Below, in pieces: positions 47,047-52,508 of a stretch of 52,508 nucleotides of DNA. Source of the stretch: Deltaproteobacteria bacterium (GTDB lineage: Bacteria > Myxococcota_A > Polyangia > JAAYKL01); assembly GCA_030595125.1 (NCBI GenBank), contig JAUVDV010000033.1:1-52508 (forward strand), written 5' to 3'. Within the stretch, counting starts at the first letter, position 1; each line of letters starts with the position of its first letter. The notes under the pieces are model-generated. The model searched no databases and was not told the DNA's origin. It worked only from the letters and a program-made list of their open reading frames with translations. Both the position numbers and the translations under genes were made by a program.

Positions 47047-48047
47047 AGGGGCCACCCCGCCACGGGTGCCAGGTCGGTTAAGTCGCGTTTCCCCGCTCGC
47101 AAGGCCAGGTAGCCCGCGTATGCGATCATCGATCCGTTGTCGGTGCATCGACTGGGCGGCGGAGCGAAAAGTTCCAGATCGTTGTGTTCGCAGACCTCCC
47201 TCGCATGTTTGCGAAGACCCTTGTTGGCGGCCACCCCTCCCGCAAGCACCACCGTAGAGATCTGTTTCGAGCGCGCCGCCAGAGTGATCTTTCTCACCAG
47301 GATCTCTACTACCGCCTGCTGGAACCCCCGGGCTATCGCCAGCACCTGATCCGGGTCGGGACCGCCAGGTATCTTGGCCACACGCTGGGCCACCGAGGTC
47401 TTTATCCCCGAGAAACTGAACTCGAACGATTTGCGTTGCCGCAGGGATTGCGGGAACTGTTCCTTTTGGCCCTGCGAGTCGGCCATCCGATCGATCAGCG
47501 GCCCTCCCGGGTATCCCAGGCCCAGGAGCCGGGCCACCTTGTCGAACGCCTCGCCGGCGGCGTCGTCCCGGGTCTGGCCCAGGCAAGTGATCTTCATCTC
47601 GTCTTCAACGAGGTATATTCCCGTGTGCCCCCCGGACGCCAGGAGGGCCATGTAGGGGAATTCGGGGAGCGGAGTGTCATCGTCCACGATCCGTGCCGCC
47701 AGCAGGTGCCCCCGCAGGTGGTTGACTCCGACGAACGGCAGATTCCTCGCGGCGGCCAGGGTCTTGGCGAACTGAAGACCCACCACAAGTGATCCCACAA
47801 GGCCCGGACCTCGCGTGACGGCAATCCCCTCGATGTCGTCCAGATCGACGCCGGCATCCACCAGCGCCTTGTCGACCACCGGCATGATGTTCAGCAAGTG
47901 ATTTCTGCTGGCCAGTTCGGGTACCACGCCGCCATAGGGGCTGTGCACGGTCGCCTGGCCGGCGATCACGTCGCTGAGAACGCGACCGTCCTCCACCACC
48001 GAGGCAGCGGTATCGTCACAGGATGATTCTATGCCCAGTATTTTCAC
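47043..48047 (-). CDS. tsaD: tRNA N6-adenosine threonylcarbamoyltransferase TsaD
   Basis: A 334-residue enzyme that adds threonylcarbamoyl to A37 of tRNAs reading ANN codons, with TsaB/TsaE. Motifs: LGIESSCDDTAASVV at the N-terminus, VNHLRGHLLA (metal-binding His pair), LLASGGHTGIYLV, GEAFDKVARLLGLGYPGGP, FSFSGIKT, LAGGVAANKGLR and DNGSMIAYAG. I took the GTG at 48047 because it puts the conserved start within four residues; the open frame up to 48200 is not conserved. First gene of the tsaD-ruvX-mltG operon. Confidence 0.96.
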   Translation of the reverse strand: MKILGIESSCDDTAASVVEDGRVLSDVIAGQATVHSPYGGVVPELASRNHLLNIMPVVDKALVDAGVDLDDIEGIAVTRGPGLVGSLVVGLQFAKTLAAARNLPFVGVNHLRGHLLAARIVDDDTPLPEFPYMALLASGGHTGIYLVEDEMKITCLGQTRDDAAGEAFDKVARLLGLGYPGGPLIDRMADSQGQKEQFPQSLRQRKSFEFSFSGIKTSVAQRVAKIPGGPDPDQVLAIARGFQQAVVEILVRKITLAARSKQISTVVLAGGVAANKGLRKHAREVCEHNDLELFAPPPSRCTDNGSMIAYAGYLALRAGKRDLTDLAPVAGWPL

Positions 48048-48108
48048 AACTACGGTATAGAAGGGTTGGTACCTGCAGACAACCCCGCGACACTGGAGGG
48101 TGTATTCA

Positions 48109-48990
48109 ATGAGCGAAGAAAAAAGTGGCGGCAGGAAAATCAAGTGGCGGACATATGCGTCCCTCGGAATATCCTGGATGTTCCTGATAATGGGGATCAC
48201 GGGTCTTGTCCTCTATGTCGTTCCACAGGGGCGCATCGCATACTGGGTCGACTGGCGTTTTCTGGGGTTGAGCAAGACCGATTGGGGAAACATTCATATC
48301 CTGGCGAGTATACTGTTCATCGCCCTGGGCGGCTGGCACCTCTACTTCAATTGGAAGGCATTTCTGGGGCACATTCGCCGCAAGTTGTCACAGGGGATCC
48401 GCGTCCGTCGGGAGTTGCTCATTACGTCTGTCATCGCGATTCTCGTGACTGTCAGCGCCATATGGCACATACCGCCGCTGGGTTACCTCGTCGATCTCAA
48501 CGAGTTCATAAAGGACTCCTGGATAGAGGAGAAGGATGATGAACCTCCGTTCGGTCACGCAGAGTTGCTTTCCCTGAAGGCCTTCGCCAGGAAGACCAAT
48601 ATCGACTTGGGTCAGGCCATCTCCGAGTTAAAGCGCATTGGCTACAAGGGGATATCGGCCGAGCGTACTCTGGAGGAAATTGCAAAGAGCAACGAGATCT
48701 CCCCGAGAGATATTTTTACATCGATAAAGCAATTTCAACGCGAGACCCAACCGTTTACCGTAATGAACCTGACCGCCGACGAGGTTATCGAGCGGTTCGA
48801 GGGCACCAGCCTGGGCAGAAAATCACTCCTGGAAGCTTGCGAGATGGGCGGAAGTGAGATTGGGCGGTGTCTGAAACGTTTGCGTGTCGGCGGCATCGAA
48901 GGAGATCGGGAGGAGACCCTTCGGGAGGTAGCTTCCCGGGCAGGCGTGAAACCGATAAAGGTGCTTCAGACGATGCTCGTTGACCCCTGA
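48109..48990 (+). CDS. DUF4405-like membrane protein with a cytoplasmic helical C-terminus
   Basis: A 293-residue protein; the ATG at 48109 follows GGAGGG. Three TM segments: SLGISWMFLIMGITGLVLYV, NIHILASILFIALGGWHLYF and LLITSVIAILVTVSAIWHI. The His in NIHIL and WHLYF, and WHIPP, sit in or near the membrane as in cytochrome-b-like DUF4405 proteins and might ligate haem. The C-terminal ~130 residues contain two similar helical modules (DLGQAISELKRIGYKGIS, EIGRCLKRLRVGGIEGD). It may be an electron-transfer membrane subunit. Stands alone, divergent from tsaD. Confidence 0.7.
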   Translation: MSEEKSGGRKIKWRTYASLGISWMFLIMGITGLVLYVVPQGRIAYWVDWRFLGLSKTDWGNIHILASILFIALGGWHLYFNWKAFLGHIRRKLSQGIRVRRELLITSVIAILVTVSAIWHIPPLGYLVDLNEFIKDSWIEEKDDEPPFGHAELLSLKAFARKTNIDLGQAISELKRIGYKGISAERTLEEIAKSNEISPRDIFTSIKQFQRETQPFTVMNLTADEVIERFEGTSLGRKSLLEACEMGGSEIGRCLKRLRVGGIEGDREETLREVASRAGVKPIKVLQTMLVDP

Positions 48991-49025
48991 TCCCACCGCC
49001 GAAGGGACTTCCTGACAACAGGGTG

Positions 49026-49057
49026 TCTGACACATTCTCAAGATCTGACACATTCTC
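49026..49057 (+). repeat. Two 14-bp direct repeats (TCTGACACATTCTC)
   Basis: Copies at 49026-49039 and 49044-49057, 18 bp apart. The first is part of an 11-bp palindrome GTGTCTGACAC. They lie 144-175 bp upstream of the TPR/PEGA gene. The rest of the 48991-49200 gap shows nothing else. Confidence 0.5.
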
Positions 49058-49200
49058 TAAAGATGCGTTGATCGAAATCCGTTTCCTTTGATAAGATCTT
49101 TGTTTCGTGAACATCCGCAGAACGTGCAGCAAATTGCAACTGGCGATGAAAGTGCTCTGTGTTTTCATCCGTTTCGCCAGGTAACCGGGGGTAATTCTCG

Positions 49201-50331
49201 ATGAAAAGAAGTTCCGATACATCAAGGCTGTATGCCGTAATTGGTCTCACCTTGCTCAGCGCGATCGTCACTTTCGCGCACGCATCGAGGGCAGACAACA
49301 GGGATCAGGCGAAGGCCCACTTCAAGGAGGGGATGGCCGCTATCAAAGGGGAGAACTACCCGGCGGCCCTCACCGCATTCGAGAAGTCCTACAAGCTGGC
49401 TCCCAAGGCAGCGCTCCTTTTCAATATCGCCATGTGTGAAAAGGCGCTCTATCGGTATGTCGACTCCATCACCTCGTTCCGCCGTTTCCTGGTTGAGTCC
49501 GGCGACAAGATCAAGCCCGAGCTAGAGGCACAGTCACAGCAGGCGGTACAGGAGATGATGACCCTCATCGGCACCCTCAAGCTCATGGACGCGCCCGATG
49601 ATGCCGAGGTCTTTGTGGATGGAAAATCCATCGGAAAAACCCCGTTCAAAGAGGGGGTACTGCTCGATCCCGGCCAGCATTCGGTTCGGGTTGAGGCAAA
49701 CGGCTTCAAGCCCATGACCACCGACGTTACCGTCGCCTCCGGAGCCGAGATACCGCTTCGGGCCAAGCTGGCAAAGGTGACCGCCTGGATCCGCGTGGAG
49801 TGCTCTACGGAGGGAGCGGCGGTGAAGCTGGACGGAGAGGCTGTCGGAGCCTGCCCGTTCGAGGGCGAGGTGGAACCGGGCATGCATGAGGTCGTGGTCG
49901 CCGGTCCGGACATGGAACGGTTTGACAGGCGGGTTGATGTCAAGCCGGGAGACTCGGTGACCGTTTCGGTAGGCACGGGCGGGGCGCAAGAAGAAGGACC
50001 CGAAATCGACAGTGGTCCGTCGGGTTTGAAGATCGCCGGGATAGTAGCCACTGCACTTGGTGTCGGGGCAGCCGGAATGGGCGTGGCGTTCAACGTCAAG
50101 GGAATCAAGGATCAGGAGAAGGCAAACGAGGCGCCGGCCGATTCAACGGAAAGATCAGAACTCAACGACGATATAAAGATGGATAAGACGATGATGATCG
50201 TCGGCTACGCCGCTGCGGGAGCGCTTGTCGTGACGGGTGTTGTGCTTCTGGTCATCGACTCGAAAAAGGGCGACGAATCGGAGACCGTGGCTGTCAGACC
50301 CGCACTCGGCGGGCTGGCGATAACTTTCTGA
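49201..50331 (+). CDS. TPR/PEGA-domain protein with C-terminal TM segments
   Basis: A 376-residue protein with a signal peptide (LYAVIGLTLLSAIVTFAHASRA). TPR-like helices (DQAKAHFKEGMAAIKGENY, APKAALLFNIAMCEKALYR) are followed by two PEGA domains (LMDAPDDAEVFVDGKSIGKT, GQHSVRVEANGF; then VECSTEGAAVKLDGEAVGA, GMHEVVVAGPD). Two hydrophobic segments lie near the end (IAGIVATALGVGAAGMGVAF and MMIVGYAAAGALVVTGVVLLV). Paralogue of the 2396-3364 protein. Periplasmic, anchored at the C-terminus; probably a scaffold in the envelope. It precedes a Cys-rich lipoprotein gene by 16 bp. Confidence 0.82.
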   Translation: MKRSSDTSRLYAVIGLTLLSAIVTFAHASRADNRDQAKAHFKEGMAAIKGENYPAALTAFEKSYKLAPKAALLFNIAMCEKALYRYVDSITSFRRFLVESGDKIKPELEAQSQQAVQEMMTLIGTLKLMDAPDDAEVFVDGKSIGKTPFKEGVLLDPGQHSVRVEANGFKPMTTDVTVASGAEIPLRAKLAKVTAWIRVECSTEGAAVKLDGEAVGACPFEGEVEPGMHEVVVAGPDMERFDRRVDVKPGDSVTVSVGTGGAQEEGPEIDSGPSGLKIAGIVATALGVGAAGMGVAFNVKGIKDQEKANEAPADSTERSELNDDIKMDKTMMIVGYAAAGALVVTGVVLLVIDSKKGDESETVAVRPALGGLAITF

Positions 50332-50347
50332 GATGGGGAGGACTGCA

Positions 50348-52508
50348 ATGATTATGTGTTTGAGGAATAGCTTTCTTGTCGTTTTCCTCGGGGCAACGGC
50401 TGCGATGGTCGGTTGCTTCGATACCGTATCCATGGGCAAGGGCGCGGCTGACGGCTCGACAACGGATGCCGACACCGATACCGATATCGACACGGATGCC
50501 GACACCGACTCGGATACGGACTCGGACACCGATTCCGACACGGATACGGACACCGATACGGACACCGACACTGACACCGATACTGACACCGATACCGACA
50601 CCGACACTGATACCGATACTGACACTGATACCGATACAGACTGCGCTTCCACCTGCACCGCCACGTGCTATTCGTGCGACGTTCCCGGGTTCTTGGGGAT
50701 ATGCACGGTGGTTCCGGATGACGAGGACTACGACAACGACTGTGGATCGTGCAATGTCTGCGACGGATCAGGTGGGTGCAAACACGTGGGCGCCGATACG
50801 CCCGACCCCAAGGCCATATGTCCGGCGGCTGGGGTGACCGGCGCTTGCGGCGAGGACGGTACCTGCGACGGGACGGGCGGATGCTCGTACAAACTTGCCA
50901 TCAGCGCGATTTGCGACACCACGTGCGCTTCCGCCCAGCTCTCCACCTGGCGGTGCGACATATCTCATAATTGCACAATCGATACGACGTCCGCTTGCCC
51001 CGCGTCCGGCGGGAGCCAGTGTAATACGGTTGGGGACGACTGCGTCTACTCCTGCTCCAGCGATACGGATTGCCCAACAACGCACTTCTGTTGCCTAAGC
51101 ACGGACAGCGCAATCTGCGACACGGGCGCAGCACCTCCGTCGGGGGATCTGGATTCCTGTGTGCTGCGAAGCAACCTGGGCGATCCGTGTACGGTTTCAA
51201 CTGCCAAAGTGTGTCCGTTGGATCAATGCGTCAATGACGTTTGCTGTGACAGTCCGGCTTGTGCTGGCGACTGTTACGCTTGCAATATCCCCGGCGCATT
51301 TCTCGGCTACTGCGCCTACTACAACGACAGTGACGTCGGCGTAACGACAAATGACTCTCCCGTTGGCACGTGTGCTACGGCGTTCTGCCGGGGTTGCGGT
51401 GGCAGCTCTCCCAACTGCGAGAACGTTCCGGTCGGCTACGACTGGAATGACGATTGTGACGAGGACACGGTGGAGCCCTGTGGTTTTAACGGCTATTGCG
51501 ACAACATGGGCGCTTGCGATTTCAAGATCGACAACGGAATTTCCTGCGGTGCGGTCAAGACTTGCTCGGGCGGAATAGAAACCGATTACGTCTGTTCGAC
51601 CCACGTGTGCACCGGTTCCGATACTTCCTGTCCGACCGGGTACGGGTGCGACGGCACATCATGCACAACCGATTGCGGCGGAGTCGATTCGCTCTGCATG
51701 ATGTCCACTCACTATTGCTGCAATTCGACGGATGTAACCGGCGTCAGCTGTACTCTGGGCGATTGTACGTCGTTGATCACGCAGGGGTCCGATTGCACCG
51801 ACATCCACCAGTGCGAAAGCGTCGCGGCCAACTGTGTTGACGGCTATTGCTGTAACGACGCTTGCGGCGGTACTTGCGAGGCATGCAATAGCACTGGAAA
51901 CCTCGGAACCTGTACCAACCTGGACGGCGAGGATCCCCTGAACGAGTGCGATGACAACGGATCCTGTGTTTCGTCCTGCGACGGCTCTGGCGGCTGCGCT
52001 GTCGAAAATGGCTCCGGGGTTGCCGGTGAGTGCCTGTTGCAAGGAGAAATATGTTCGGACGGTTCCCAGTGCCCGGTGCCCCAGTGCATAGACGGAGTAT
52101 GCTGCGCAGACAGCTGCGCCGGGGACTGCATGGCGTGCAGTGCGGTAAAGACCGGCGGTATCGACGGAACGTGCGATACGGTTACCCTCGGAAGTGACCC
52201 GGATACTGAATGTGACGATATCGGCAGCTGTGTGGCAGCGTGCGATGGAGCCGGAAGCTGTCGCGTGAACAACGGAACTGGAACTGCCGTGATCTGCATT
52301 GTTCAGGGTACGGACTGCTCCGCAACCGGTGAGAACGAACAGTGCGCCACCGGCAATTGCATAGACGACTATTGTTGTAACGACGCTTGCGGCGGTGATT
52401 GCGAGGCATGCAATAGCAGTGGAAACCTCGGAACCTGTACCAACCTGGACGGCGAGGATCCCCTGAACGAGTGCGATGATAACGGATCCTGTGTTTCGTC
52501 CTGCGACG
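50348..52508 (+). CDS. Large Cys-rich repeat lipoprotein with Asp-Thr linker (3' partial)
   Basis: Open from the ATG at 50348 (GGGGAGG upstream) to the window end: at least 720 residues. Signal peptide with lipobox AMVGC, then ~60 residues of Asp-Thr repeats, then a long array of Cys-rich modules with patterns such as CDGSGGC, CNDACGGTCEAC and CATGNCIDDYCC. Nearly every tenth residue is Cys, so the extracellular part should be heavily disulfide-bonded. Similar modules occur in myxobacterial surface proteins. Two ~140-bp blocks within it are almost identical (see the repeats at 51845 and 52370). The gene downstream of position 52508 is not visible. Confidence 0.85.
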   Translation, partial: MIMCLRNSFLVVFLGATAAMVGCFDTVSMGKGAADGSTTDADTDTDIDTDADTDSDTDSDTDSDTDTDTDTDTDTDTDTDTDTDTDTDTDTDTDTDTDCASTCTATCYSCDVPGFLGICTVVPDDEDYDNDCGSCNVCDGSGGCKHVGADTPDPKAICPAAGVTGACGEDGTCDGTGGCSYKLAISAICDTTCASAQLSTWRCDISHNCTIDTTSACPASGGSQCNTVGDDCVYSCSSDTDCPTTHFCCLSTDSAICDTGAAPPSGDLDSCVLRSNLGDPCTVSTAKVCPLDQCVNDVCCDSPACAGDCYACNIPGAFLGYCAYYNDSDVGVTTNDSPVGTCATAFCRGCGGSSPNCENVPVGYDWNDDCDEDTVEPCGFNGYCDNMGACDFKIDNGISCGAVKTCSGGIETDYVCSTHVCTGSDTSCPTGYGCDGTSCTTDCGGVDSLCMMSTHYCCNSTDVTGVSCTLGDCTSLITQGSDCTDIHQCESVAANCVDGYCCNDACGGTCEACNSTGNLGTCTNLDGEDPLNECDDNGSCVSSCDGSGGCAVENGSGVAGECLLQGEICSDGSQCPVPQCIDGVCCADSCAGDCMACSAVKTGGIDGTCDTVTLGSDPDTECDDIGSCVAACDGAGSCRVNNGTGTAVICIVQGTDCSATGENEQCATGNCIDDYCCNDACGGDCEACNSSGNLGTCTNLDGEDPLNECDDNGSCVSSCD
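51845..51980 (+). repeat. Internal repeat of the Cys-rich gene, copy 1
   Basis: About 136 bp coding for YCCNDACGGTCEAC and the following residues, nearly identical to the copy that begins at 52370; offset 525 bp (175 codons). Only a handful of bases differ. Confidence 0.85.
52370..52508 (+). repeat. Internal repeat of the Cys-rich gene, copy 2 (reaches the window edge)
   Basis: Second copy of the block at 51845-51980; the differences include ggtact to ggtgat and agcact to agcagt. The repeat probably continues beyond the window. Confidence 0.85.

Overview
The window is GC-rich, tightly packed bacterial DNA. It has about 48 protein genes (two cut by the window edges), one tRNA gene, several small palindromic repeats and no CRISPR array. 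The likely source is an uncultured deltaproteobacterial lineage (Myxococcota / Desulfobacterota type). The grounds are: secreted lipoproteins with long Asp-Thr linkers; a Ser/Thr kinase and TPR proteins with PEGA domains; an AgmX/PglI-type TonB-like C-terminal domain; lpt genes of a Gram-negative envelope; an orange-protein (ORP) type MinD/NifX operon; biotin-dependent sodium-pump decarboxylase genes; and a selenocysteine-containing SelD. The last three point to an anaerobic or microaerobic life. This placement is inference; no rRNA gene is present.

Layout. 1-3.4 kb: the end of a Cys-rich secreted protein, then a kinase plus TPR/PEGA pair. 3.4-7.6 kb (minus): selD, a beta-propeller gene, fabG and fabD, packed as one operon. 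7.7-9.6 kb: an FG-GAP lipoprotein, followed by a 149-bp MITE-like palindromic element. 9.9-12.0 kb: lipoprotein, lptC-like, lptA, lptB. 12.0-17.4 kb (minus): an operon of acyl carrier protein, HTH regulator, BtrH-like acyltransferase, a methyltransferase-ABC ATPase fusion, an ABC-2 permease and a rhodanese lipoprotein. It looks like a small acyl-transfer and export pathway that I cannot match to a described one. 17.6-19.0 kb: a PAS-AAA+-Fis sigma-54 activator. 19.0-24.2 kb: a TonB receptor with two lipoproteins, divergent from a CGGC-domain gene. 24.2-28.4 kb: an ORP-like operon (three NifX-like proteins, a Gly-rich protein, three MinD/Mrp ATPases) behind a clear sigma-54 promoter with three half-sites at exact 21-bp spacing. 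28.6-30.3 kb: a sodium-pump beta/gamma pair without an alpha subunit. 30.4-33.4 kb: a FlhB-like protein without its cleavage domain, then priA. 33.5-36.0 kb: a vWA lipoprotein, two HD-domain genes and tRNA-Val(CAC). 36.0-38.0 kb: a lower-GC patch with three 17-bp dyads and a dGTPase. 38.0-41.7 kb: acylphosphatase and a complete oadG-oadA-oadB set. 41.8-43.4 kb: a phosphoesterase whose last 43 bp are repeated 844 bp downstream around a small gene and a 176-bp palindromic element. 43.4-45.5 kb: two Asp-Thr-linker lipoproteins. 45.6-48.0 kb: tsaD-ruvX-mltG. 48.1-52.5 kb: a DUF4405-like membrane protein, a TPR/PEGA protein and the start of a large Cys-rich lipoprotein with recently homogenised repeats.

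How the parts fit. Envelope and surface functions dominate: lpt, TonB receptor, many lipoproteins, MltG. Energy metabolism is represented by sodium-coupled decarboxylases. Iron-sulfur/NifX/MinD functions appear to be under sigma-54 control, and the PAS-type activator about 5 kb away is the obvious candidate regulator. The least familiar unit is the ACP/BtrH/methyltransferase-ABC operon at 12.0-17.4 kb.
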